Assembly: GCA_965223815.1 (NCBI GenBank) | Contig: OZ245019.1 | Location: 2,046,001 to 2,110,000 of the forward strand | Direction of reading: 5' to 3' | Origin: HKST-UBA178 sp965223815 | Lineage (GTDB): Bacteria > Pseudomonadota > Gammaproteobacteria > Chromatiales > Chromatiaceae | Length of the DNA: 64,000 nt | In this document: piece after piece, positions 45,882 through 53,274 of the stretch | Numbering within the stretch: the stretch's first letter is position 1 | Layout of the letters: each line of letters starts with the position of its first letter | Program-made: the position numbers and the translations under genes | Notes under the pieces: generated by a model | Databases searched by the model: none | What the model saw: the letters and a program-made list of their open reading frames with translations, nothing else | What the model was told of the DNA's origin: nothing

Positions 45882-46000
45882 TCAAGCAGGCATGTGAGCT
45901 GTTGCGCCGGGGCTCTGATGGGGCTCCGGTGCTATTTGGGTTTGAGCGGTGCCGCTTTTATATTGGTGGGCAACGAGCACAGCTGTACAGGGGCGATTAG

Positions 46001-47956
46001 GTGAGTATCACACTTAGACTATCGGCGATATTGATGTTGCTGCTGGCTGAACGCCTGTCGGCGGTGGAGCCTCAGATGCCTGCCCTGGCATTAGGCTATG
46101 GCGACCTCGGCTATACGTTGCCGGAGGTGGGCAGTTATCGTCTACCTCCGCTGGGACGCGCCGCGGACGGCGAAGTGCTGGATACAGATGGGCTCTCCAG
46201 GCGCTTGCACGACGTGCTGGGCGAGGATTATGCGCTGTTGGCATTTATTTACAGCAGCTGCAGCGATGTTAACGGCTGTCCACTGAGCAATCACGTCTTC
46301 TACCAAATCAAGTCGGAAATGAAACGCGATCCGATGTTGGCGAAACGGCTCAGGCTGGTAAGCCTCAGCTTTGATCCGGGAATGGATAAACCGGAAGTGA
46401 TGCGCCTGTTCGCCAACAATTTTCGCTATGCAGGGCAGGTGGGTGAGTGGCGTTTTGTAACGACCAGGAACGAGCAAGCGCTGCAGCCAATCCTGCATGC
46501 CTACAATCAGGAAGTGATACCCGAGGTGGGTCCCCGGGGAGCATCTCAGAGCGGTTATTCCCATGTACTGAGGGTTTTCTTGATCGACCCGCAACGCCAC
46601 ATTCGCAATATATACAGCGCCGCTTTTCTTCATCATCAATTGCTTCTTAACGATGTGCGCACACTGATCGCCCAGGAGCATACCTCTCAACCGGTTGCGG
46701 CTGTAAAAGCAAATACGCTCCAGGACGGCTCACTCTCGCAACCCGGGGATGACAAGCGGGGTTATGAACTCAGTACATACCGCACCAACTCCCGAGCGTT
46801 GGAATTGCGCAAGGGTAAACGCGCGAATTTGATGCGTTTCATCGAGCGCCCGCCGCTGGGGCTTCCAGCAGTTCCGGTCCCTGATAGCAATCCAGTCACC
46901 AAACCGAAGATCGACCTCGGAAGAAAGCTGTTTTTCGATCGCCGGCTATCATTAAACGATACTTTCTCCTGCGCAATGTGCCACGTTCCAGAGCAAGGAT
47001 TTTCCAGCAACGAACTGGCGATGGCAGTCGGTATAGAAGGCCGCAGCGTGCGGCGCAACACACCAACTGTTTACAATTCGGCATACGCTATCCTGTTGTT
47101 TCACGACGGACGTGAGGATGTACTCGAACAGCAAGTATGGGGGCCATTGCTGGCGGTCAATGAGATGGGTAATCCCTCCATCGGATTTGTGTTGAACAAG
47201 ATACGAGGGATGGCAGACTACGATAGTCTCTTCGAGTCTGCATTCGACGGGGAGGGTCCCTCAATGGCGACTTTGGGGATGGCGCTTGCCAGCTACCAAC
47301 GCAGTTTGGTTTCAGCGGACTCAGCCTTTGATCGCTGGTATTTCGGAAATAACTCTGATGCCCTCAGCCCGGCAGCCCGTCGTGGCTTTGAGCTGTTTTC
47401 AGGAAAAGCCGGATGCGCTGCCTGCCATACCATTGGCGATAACGATGCGCTGTTTACAGACAATGGATTGCACAATACCGGTATTGGGTATAGAGAATCG
47501 ATGGGTATTCGCCCTGATAAGGAGAAAATTACTATTGCCCCGGGAGTAATCATCGAGGTGGAGCGTGAAATCATCGACCGGGTCGGAGAGGTACCACCGC
47601 CCGATTTGGGGCGTTATGAAGTTACTCAGAATCCGTTCGACCGCTGGAAGTACAAGACCCCGAGTCTCCGCAATATAGCGCTGACAGCACCCTATATGCA
47701 TAACGGTTCCTTGGGGAGCTTACGGGAGGTTGTAGACTTCTATGATGCCGGTGGTATAAAGAATGATCTGCTCGATCCTCTGATCAGGCCTTTGGGGCTA
47801 AGTGATCTGGAGAAGGACGATCTGGTTGCCTTCTTGGAGTCTCTCACCGGCAGTAATGTGAACACCCTGGTTGCCGATGCATTCTCGGCACCAGTTGGTG
47901 ACATTAAAAAGGGTGACCCGAACTGGGTGCACGGTACCGATATTGAGGTTCACTGA
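46001..47956 (+). CDS. SCO-like domain fused to MauG/di-heme cytochrome c peroxidase
   Basis: A 651-residue exported fusion. Signal sequence about 1-22. The SCO/thioredoxin-like domain (about 35-235) has a Cx5C pair (CSDVNGC, C87 and C93), not the usual Cx3C, and the later His in YSHVLRVF. The second part (about 290-640) is a di-heme peroxidase-like MauG domain with FSCAMCH (about 324) and GCAACH (about 471). It starts with GTG 46001 behind AGGGG. MauG proteins mature quinone or other cofactors in other enzymes; SCO proteins deliver copper. In the mtoX operon it probably matures the oxidase (inference). The fusion may replace the two separate genes seen elsewhere, but a separate SCO1 follows. 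Confidence 0.88.
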   Translation: MSITLRLSAILMLLLAERLSAVEPQMPALALGYGDLGYTLPEVGSYRLPPLGRAADGEVLDTDGLSRRLHDVLGEDYALLAFIYSSCSDVNGCPLSNHVFYQIKSEMKRDPMLAKRLRLVSLSFDPGMDKPEVMRLFANNFRYAGQVGEWRFVTTRNEQALQPILHAYNQEVIPEVGPRGASQSGYSHVLRVFLIDPQRHIRNIYSAAFLHHQLLLNDVRTLIAQEHTSQPVAAVKANTLQDGSLSQPGDDKRGYELSTYRTNSRALELRKGKRANLMRFIERPPLGLPAVPVPDSNPVTKPKIDLGRKLFFDRRLSLNDTFSCAMCHVPEQGFSSNELAMAVGIEGRSVRRNTPTVYNSAYAILLFHDGREDVLEQQVWGPLLAVNEMGNPSIGFVLNKIRGMADYDSLFESAFDGEGPSMATLGMALASYQRSLVSADSAFDRWYFGNNSDALSPAARRGFELFSGKAGCAACHTIGDNDALFTDNGLHNTGIGYRESMGIRPDKEKITIAPGVIIEVEREIIDRVGEVPPPDLGRYEVTQNPFDRWKYKTPSLRNIALTAPYMHNGSLGSLREVVDFYDAGGIKNDLLDPLIRPLGLSDLEKDDLVAFLESLTGSNVNTLVADAFSAPVGDIKKGDPNWVHGTDIEVH

Positions 47957-48550
47957 GTGGGCACGCTCCGGTCCGATTTGGCAAAGCTACTTGCAATAGT
48001 GCTGTTGCTAAACACCTGGGGCATTCATGCTGCGCAGATAGGTGGTGATTTCAGCTTGACGGACCAGGATGGACGGAGCTTTCAACTGAGCGAGCTGCAC
48101 GGCAAGGTCGTGTTGCTCTTTTTCGGTTACACCTACTGCCCGGATATCTGCCCCACTGAGCTTGCCGTTATTGCATCGGTGTTAAAGTCTCTGGAGGAAG
48201 CCGCATCCGATGTGCGGGGGGTATTCATCACCATTGACCCCGAGCGCGATACACCGGAGGTGTTGAAGGAGTATATTCGCCACTTCAACAAAAATCTGAT
48301 TGCATTGACCGGGTCGCCGGATCAGATCGCCCAGGTTGCCGGGCAGTATAGGGTCAAGTACAGAAAACTCCAACGCAGCGATGGCCACTACACCATGGAC
48401 CACTCGGTACAGCTCTATGTAATCGACCGCGACGGATCCCTATTGACAGCCGTACCTTACGGTTTGCCTGCTGAACATGTACTGAAACTGATTCGAAGTC
48501 TATTGGAAAGCACGCCGCAGGATGGCGCTAGAGCGGTGCGGAACCAATGA
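47957..48550 (+). CDS. SCO1/SenC family copper chaperone
   Basis: A 197-residue protein with a membrane anchor or signal segment (about 8-22) and a thioredoxin-like fold. Copper ligands are visible as TYCPDICPTE (Cx3C) and H in MDHSVQLYVID. It starts with GTG 47957 directly after the TGA of the fusion gene, so translation is coupled. Probably delivers copper to MtoX; SCO proteins otherwise serve cytochrome oxidase. Confidence 0.92.
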   Translation: MGTLRSDLAKLLAIVLLLNTWGIHAAQIGGDFSLTDQDGRSFQLSELHGKVVLLFFGYTYCPDICPTELAVIASVLKSLEEAASDVRGVFITIDPERDTPEVLKEYIRHFNKNLIALTGSPDQIAQVAGQYRVKYRKLQRSDGHYTMDHSVQLYVIDRDGSLLTAVPYGLPAEHVLKLIRSLLESTPQDGARAVRNQ

Positions 48551-49074
48551 CATCATTACCGTTACCGAGCGCAGCCGCAATGCTGCTTGCTCTACTCGCA
48601 ACAACCACCCCGGCTGAACCACAGGCTCCTTATACGCAATCGGCACTGGCATTACCCGCTTCGCCTTCGTTTCTGCTGCGGGACCCTCAGGGCAGAGAGC
48701 ATCGGCTTGCGGATTACATCGGCAATGTAGTGATCGTCAACTTTTGGGCAACTTGGTGTGCCCCCTGTCGTAAAGAGCTGCCCTCGATGAATCGTGCTTG
48801 GGCGGAGTTGAAGAATGAGTCAGTGGTAATGCTGGCAATCAATGTTAGTGATGATCTAGAGGCGATTGCAGCCTTTCTCCAGGACTACCCCATTGATTTT
48901 CCCGTACTACTTGATCGTGACGGTGAGGCGAGTCAGCAATGGCGGGTGCTAGGACTGCCAACTACCTTCGTGGTAAATCCCTCCGGCCAGGTCGTTTACC
49001 GAGAGGTGGGTTTGCGAGAGTGGGACAGCGATAGTTCGTTGCAGTTGGTTCGTGGATTAAAAAGCGACGATTAG
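48547..49074 (+). CDS. TlpA/ResA-type thioredoxin
   Basis: A 175-residue exported thiol:disulfide protein with signal sequence about 1-22 and active site NFWATWCAPCRKELPSM. The start ATG overlaps the end of the SCO1 gene (ATGA). It likely keeps copper-binding cysteines of the SCO proteins reduced, as known for TlpA/Sco pairs. Last gene of the mtoX operon, followed by two small hairpins. Confidence 0.93.
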   Translation: MTSLPLPSAAAMLLALLATTTPAEPQAPYTQSALALPASPSFLLRDPQGREHRLADYIGNVVIVNFWATWCAPCRKELPSMNRAWAELKNESVVMLAINVSDDLEAIAAFLQDYPIDFPVLLDRDGEASQQWRVLGLPTTFVVNPSGQVVYREVGLREWDSDSSLQLVRGLKSDD

Positions 49075-49098
49075 GAGGATTTGCTAATTTAACCTTTT

Positions 49099-49144
49099 TA
49101 TCCAGTAGGGCCAATGCTGGATACTATCCCCTCAGCCGGGGATA
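49099..49144. terminator. Tandem hairpins after the mtoX operon
   Basis: Two hairpins follow each other: TATCCAG with CTGGATA (49099-49123) and TATCCCC with GGGGATA (49125-49144). No T tract follows. They lie between the end of the mtoX operon and the minus-strand small gene, so may serve as terminator for both sides. Confidence 0.5.
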
Positions 49145-49243
49145 TCGGCGATGATCGGTAAAGAGACACTGACCCAGCTGCGCAGCCACTTTAAACGGGT
49201 CGTCTTCCAGTCTATTGGACAGCGCGGGAGTTCACCATCCATG

Positions 49244-49378
49244 CTACTGCTCAACAACTTTATCGAGGACCGGCAGCCGATTGTGTTCGATGAGTGCGGT
49301 TTCCTCCGGATGCGGAACGACTGTGAGCATGAGGAAGGAGAGCGCCAGCATGAGAATTCCAACTAAGACTTTTATCAT
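49244..49378 (-). CDS. Small single-helix membrane or exported protein (44 residues)
   Basis: MIKVLVGILMLALSFLMLTV then PHPEETALIEHNRLPVLDK: a clear N-terminal hydrophobic helix and a short charged tail. GGAGAT lies four bases before the ATG at 49378, so translation is likely. It sits between the mtoX operon (plus strand) and the tandem-repeat protein gene (plus strand). I do not recognise a family. It may be a small membrane regulator or lipoprotein-like peptide without a lipobox. Confidence 0.5.
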   Translation of the reverse strand: MIKVLVGILMLALSFLMLTVVPHPEETALIEHNRLPVLDKVVEQ

Positions 49379-49741
49379 TTCTATCTCCATTTACCAGAGT
49401 GAATACAAACATCAGTCGTGCTGCTATACCGCTGCCATAGTTGGTTTGATAAATGTTTTTTCTCGGTTTGATGGAAATACTAGTACCAGCCTGAATCGTT
49501 CTCTGTGAGAGATCTAACGCAGTATTTGTGAAATATTCACAACGCCCTTCAATCGAGTCGACTAGGGTTAACTGGCCTATAAACACTTTCTGCAGAGTCA
49601 GTTTGCCCAATGTAACTATCTCACAACGCTAGGGTTCAATAGGGCACAGAATACCGAACCTGCTGTAATTAAGCTTTTCGATACAGGGAACCTATAGAAA
49701 CTACATGGAGAGTGGCGAAATCTTACAGACAGGAGGTAGCC
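49379..49741. other. Region upstream of the tandem-repeat protein gene
   Basis: About 360 bases without a gene. It holds the TTGTGA-N5-TCACAA palindrome at 49526-49542 and, just before 49742, an AGGAGG ribosome site. Confidence 0.5.
49526..49542. promoter_or_regulatory. Crp/Fnr-like palindrome TTGTGA-N5-TCACAA
   Basis: TTGTGAAATATTCACAA has perfect six-base half-sites TTGTGA and TCACAA. The five-base spacer is one shorter than the CRP consensus. It lies about 200 bases upstream of the repeat-protein gene, and a Crp/Fnr-family gene begins at 50331. Confidence 0.45.
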
Positions 49742-50065
49742 ATGAAATCATTATACCAGATAGTCACTACAGGCGTTTTTCTAGTTTCCGTAAATGCACT
49801 AGCACAATCAGACCTTGACCTAGAGCCATGTATTAATGGTGCGGTTTCCTCGACTGGTCTTTTCGCCAGTCAGGAGGAAGAAGATCGTTTCGTGAGACAA
49901 CGGATCCAGGCAAATTCGCTCGATTTGGAGCCCTGTATCAATGGCGAGGTTTCTGAATCCGGTCTATTTTCGACCCAGGAAGAGGAAGATCGTCATTACA
50001 TGGGGCAAGATGGTGAAGGTGAGTCACGTCGCTCTATTGTGAAGACCGGTGACAACATGCAGTAA
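49742..50065 (+). CDS. Small exported protein with a 25-residue tandem repeat
   Basis: A 107-residue protein with a signal sequence (about 1-22) and two copies of the unit LDLEPCINGxVSxxGLF followed by (S/T)QEEEDR at residues 25-49 and 60-84 (period 35). Each copy has one cysteine (C30, C65), so they could bond. The last 20 residues are charged. AGGAGG lies before ATG 49742. A strong hairpin follows. I recognise no family. The adjacent IS-split gene encodes a similarly built exported protein with the string QQEED, so the two may be distant relatives. Confidence 0.75.
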   Translation: MKSLYQIVTTGVFLVSVNALAQSDLDLEPCINGAVSSTGLFASQEEEDRFVRQRIQANSLDLEPCINGEVSESGLFSTQEEEDRHYMGQDGEGESRRSIVKTGDNMQ

Positions 50066-50106
50066 GACAGATCTTTCCAGCAAGAGCCCGTCAGTATTTG
50101 TCAGAG

Positions 50107-50132
50107 CCCGCCGGATCGCGAACCGGCGGGTT
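50107..50132 (+). terminator. Terminator after the repeat-protein gene
   Basis: CCCGCCGG pairs perfectly with CCGGCGGG around an eight-base loop and is followed by TTCC. It ends the unit some 40 bases after the stop. Confidence 0.65.
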
Positions 50133-50330
50133 CCGAGCCGCACTTGGTTCACCCCTCGATACATCGGTTGGTCTGAAGTTGGGACTGGATTGGAAATAAT
50201 TCAGTTGCCAGCACACGCATTGGTCAAAATTCAGTCTAAAATAGAGGTATTGCCTGATCTCGATCTCTCGGGGAGTAGAGTGTGTGCTTCCCACTTTAAG
50301 AGCAGTTGATATGCAAGAGGAGGGGCACGG

Positions 50331-51107
50331 TTGCGGAAAGAGGGAAGAGAAGCACCCGGCAATCAGCTACAACCAGGGTTAGCCCAGAGACCATTACCTC
50401 CTTTTTCCTGCAATTATGGGATGATAGGCCATCCGCGGAAGTCGAACATTTTTGATCTAGAAATGGAAGAAGACAAACCTCTATTTGATGATCTTTCAGC
50501 AGAGGATATTGAAACGATATCCCGTCATGGCATTGAGAGGAGATACCCGAAAAGCACTGTAATCATCAGTGAAGGGGATTGCAGCGATTCTCTCTACATT
50601 ATCAGGGAAGGGAGAGTCAAATTCTTCGTCAGCGATGAGTCCTTTAGGGAAGTCACGCTCGGTACACAGGGATCAGGAGCGCTATTCGGTGAACTCGCGT
50701 TAGTCGATGAAACCAGACGTTCTGCCTCTGTGATGACCATCGAACCTTCCAAGTTGGTAATGGTTACCAGGCCCGGGTTCGTGCGATGTATTAACGAAAA
50801 TCCCGATCTTTCCATCAAGCTGATGCGATCCTTGGTGAAGCGGATTCGTTCGCTGACGATCACCGTTAAGAATTTGGCGTTATTGGATGTGTATGGCCGG
50901 GTTACCAGACTTCTCGTGGATCTGGCCGAGGAGCGGGAAGGCTGCCAGGTAATAGAGCCTCGCATGACACATGAAGAGATGGCGAAAATGGTCGGATCGT
51001 CACGGGAAATGGTGAGTCGAATACTGAAGGATCTTGTGGATGGTGGCTATCTTCGAGTAGAAAGCAAGCGTTTGCAAATCGTGTCGAAATTCCCCGCCAG
51101 ATGGTAG
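50331..51107 (+). CDS. Crp/Fnr family transcriptional regulator
   Basis: A regulator with a cyclic-nucleotide-binding fold (about 55-170) and a C-terminal helix-turn-helix (MTHEEMAKMVGSSREMVSRIL). The phosphate-binding cassette FGELALVDETRRSASV carries the GEL, R and S residues used by CRP to bind cAMP. No N-terminal cysteine cluster of the FNR type is seen. I keep TTG 50331 because AGGAGGGG lies eight bases upstream; ATGs at 50421 and 50463 lack ribosome sites, yet fit the usual CRP start better. Its ligand could be made by the CHASE2 cyclase at 29450 (inference). Confidence 0.88.
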   Translation: MRKEGREAPGNQLQPGLAQRPLPPFSCNYGMIGHPRKSNIFDLEMEEDKPLFDDLSAEDIETISRHGIERRYPKSTVIISEGDCSDSLYIIREGRVKFFVSDESFREVTLGTQGSGALFGELALVDETRRSASVMTIEPSKLVMVTRPGFVRCINENPDLSIKLMRSLVKRIRSLTITVKNLALLDVYGRVTRLLVDLAEEREGCQVIEPRMTHEEMAKMVGSSREMVSRILKDLVDGGYLRVESKRLQIVSKFPARW

Positions 51108-51491
51108 TTGAGTAGTCTGTTCCCGAAAACTCGCCTCTTCCCCCCAGCTCGTGGGAAGACTCCCCGTATTGTATTCGCCAATTCATACCGCGCCGATCCA
51201 GCAGCCTATTAACTGTCATCTTTGAACAGCATCGAGACTTGTTGAGCCGAATAGCAGGCTGAGTAGTGAGTTGCGCGATATTTCTATGTGCAATTACCCT
51301 GTCCTCCCGAATTCTGCACATCAAACAGCAACAAGACTAGCATTTAGTGGTCGCCGATGGGTATCGTGAATAATGCACAGGTTAACCGTTCAATCCAGCA
51401 CAACGATTTTAATTCTGCTCTCTTATCTTTATTGACAACAGGATGTTGATCAACACACAGGGATAGAGTTAATAAATCTGAGGAGCACACA
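51108..51491. other. Region upstream of the IS-split gene
   Basis: About 385 bases without a gene. It holds the 12-base palindrome TGTTGATCAACA and, close to the ATG, a GAGGAG ribosome site. Confidence 0.45.
51444..51455. promoter_or_regulatory. 12-base palindrome TGTTGATCAACA
   Basis: A perfect inverted repeat 37 bases upstream of the ATG of the IS-interrupted gene. It resembles half-sites of Crp/Fnr proteins (TTGAT..ATCAA) with overlapping arms. The regulator is unknown. Confidence 0.4.
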
Positions 51492-51589
51492 ATGAAAACC
51501 CAAGCCAATCTGATAGTAGCTGTAGTCTTGTCGTCTGTAGTGAGTATCACGAACGCCAATTGGGGCGGATATCAACAGGAAGAGGATAT

Positions 51590-51597
51590 TCTGCATG
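51590..51597. repeat. Left target-site duplication TCTGCATG
   Basis: Eight bases TCTGCATG directly before the IS left end, repeated after the right end at 52963-52970. The length is typical of IS256-family insertions (8-9 bases). Confidence 0.85.
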
Positions 51598-52962
51598 GAT
51601 AACGTAAATTTTTACGTGCACATTTTTTGAAGGGGGTGGCCCCGGTTTGTTAAAACAGTAATTGCCAAACCACTGTACAAACCAAAGAGGACCACCATGG
51701 CTAAAGATACCACGAACGGGCTTAGCAAGGTTATCAGGATTGACGAGGGTGAGATACGCGGACATTTGGAAGAGATGGTCAGAGGTACCGTCGAGGAAAC
51801 CCTGAACGCCATGCTAGATGCTGAAGCAGACGAGATGTGCAATGCTCAGCGCTATGAGCACTCGCCAGATCGAATAGATACCCGAGCTGGCCACTACAAA
51901 CGGAAATTTCACACAAAGGCTGGTGAGGTCGAACTGAAAATGCCCAGATTACGCCAGCAGACGTTCGAGACGGCTATCATCGAGCGCTATCGACGCCGAG
52001 ATATCTCCATCGAGGAAGCCATCGTTCAGATGTACCTGGCCGGGGTTTCTGTGCGTCGCGTGGAGGATATCACAGAGGCTTTGTGGGGTACTCGGGTATC
52101 CTCGGGCACGGTTTCCAAGCTTAATCAGAAGGTCTATAAACACATCGAGCGCTGGCGCAAACAGCAAATTGAAGGCAAATATGCTTATGTATTCCTGGAC
52201 GGCATTGTGCTCAAACGCAGCTGGGGTGGAGAGGTCAAAAATGTTTCCGTCCTGGCAGCAATTGGAGTCGACCAGGACGGTTTCCGCCGTATTTTGGGCG
52301 TTCAGGAAGGCCACAAGGAGGATAAATCCGGCTGGTTGGGGTTTCTTAAGCACCTGAAGGATCGCGGCTTGCAGGGCGTCAGGCTAATTATTTCAGATGC
52401 CTGCCTCGGACTTGTGGAATCAGCTTCAGAAGTGTTTCCGGAGGCTGACTGGCAGAGATGCGCTGTTCATTTCTACAGAAACGTGTTCTCTCATGTGCCT
52501 AAAAACAAAGTACGTGAAGTCGCTGCCATGCTAAAGGCTATTCACGCTCAGGAGAGCCGTGAGGCGGCAGAGGAGAAGGCAACAGGGGTAGTCGACAAAC
52601 TCAAGGAAATGAAGCTGAGGACTGCGGCAGAACTTGTGGAGCACAACATTCATGAGACATTCAGTTTCTACTCCTATCCCTCCCAGCATTGGCTCAAGAT
52701 CAAAACCAATAATCCAATGGAGCGGTTGCTGAAAGAGGCCAGGCGTCGAACTAAAGTGATTGGCGCGTTCCCCGACGGCCATTCGGCATTAATGTTGGTC
52801 GCCGCTCGGCTTCGACATGTCTCAGCGACAAACTGGGGCACAAGGAAATACATGGACATGAAACTACTTGAAGAGATGGACAAAGAGGCAATCTATTCTA
52901 TTGCCTGACCAATTCCCGGGACCGCTCCGATAAAAAATGTGCACAAGAAAATTGACAGCACC
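51598..52962 (+). mobile_element. IS256-family insertion sequence (1365 bp)
   Basis: Element with an intact transposase (listed separately). Its ends are imperfect inverted repeats: left GATAACGTAAATTTTTACG then TGCACATTTTTT; right (reverse strand) GGTGCTGTCAATTTTCTTG then TGCACATTTTTT. The stretch GTGCACATTTTTT is identical in both. Flanking 8-base direct repeats mark a single, fairly recent transposition. The left end also carries an ACGTAAATTTTTACGT hairpin. Confidence 0.85.
51697..52908 (+). CDS. IS256-family transposase
   Basis: A 403-residue DDE transposase (MULE-like). Catalytic residues are visible as D in VFLDGIVLKRSWG, D in LIISDACLGLVES and E in MERLLKEARRRTKVIG. The start ATG 51697 follows AGAGGA. 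Length (403) is normal and there is no internal stop, so the element may be active. Inserted in the exported protein gene at 51492. Confidence 0.95.
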   Translation: MAKDTTNGLSKVIRIDEGEIRGHLEEMVRGTVEETLNAMLDAEADEMCNAQRYEHSPDRIDTRAGHYKRKFHTKAGEVELKMPRLRQQTFETAIIERYRRRDISIEEAIVQMYLAGVSVRRVEDITEALWGTRVSSGTVSKLNQKVYKHIERWRKQQIEGKYAYVFLDGIVLKRSWGGEVKNVSVLAAIGVDQDGFRRILGVQEGHKEDKSGWLGFLKHLKDRGLQGVRLIISDACLGLVESASEVFPEADWQRCAVHFYRNVFSHVPKNKVREVAAMLKAIHAQESREAAEEKATGVVDKLKEMKLRTAAELVEHNIHETFSFYSYPSQHWLKIKTNNPMERLLKEARRRTKVIGAFPDGHSALMLVAARLRHVSATNWGTRKYMDMKLLEEMDKEAIYSIA

Positions 52963-52970
52963 TCTGCATG
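52963..52970. repeat. Right target-site duplication TCTGCATG
   Basis: Second copy of the 8-base repeat; it flanks the right end of the IS and restores the reading frame of the split gene if the element is removed. Confidence 0.85.
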
Positions 52971-53274
52971 GAAAGGGCGATGTCACTCCGTCCGCATACC
53001 TTCCCTACGTGCGATCCAATACAGGACCGGCGGGGACAGAAACCGACATGCTATCCAATCTGCATGAGACAAAACACTCCAGCCCCTATACCCGCTATGT
53101 TCGCACTGGGGAGGACCGGGACAACAGCGACGATGTGCTCGAGAATATCGAGCGGTTTTTCCACGATACCGGTTCAGACCGAATCGCGACGACCAAATAG
53201 CTCGTGGCGTCGGGCGCATGTGTAGAGGGGCCGGTAGTCTTGATGCCGGCCCCACACTGTAACGGAGTCATGAT

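Larger units (their letters stand above)
51492..53200 (+). pseudogene. Exported small protein gene split by an IS256-family element
   Basis: The left part encodes MKTQANLIVAVVLSSVVSI with a signal sequence, then NWGGYQQEEDILHG, and stops just inside the IS (TAA at 51600-51602). The right part begins after the element and runs KGDVTPSAYLPYVRSN... to a stop at 53200. Removing 51598-52962 and one copy of TCTGCATG gives one open frame of 111 codons, GGA AAG joining smoothly (336 bases). The original gene was therefore intact before insertion. The full product would be a signal peptide plus about 88 residues, rich in charged residues, ending in FFHDTGSDRIATTK. I recognise no family. Confidence 0.8.
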
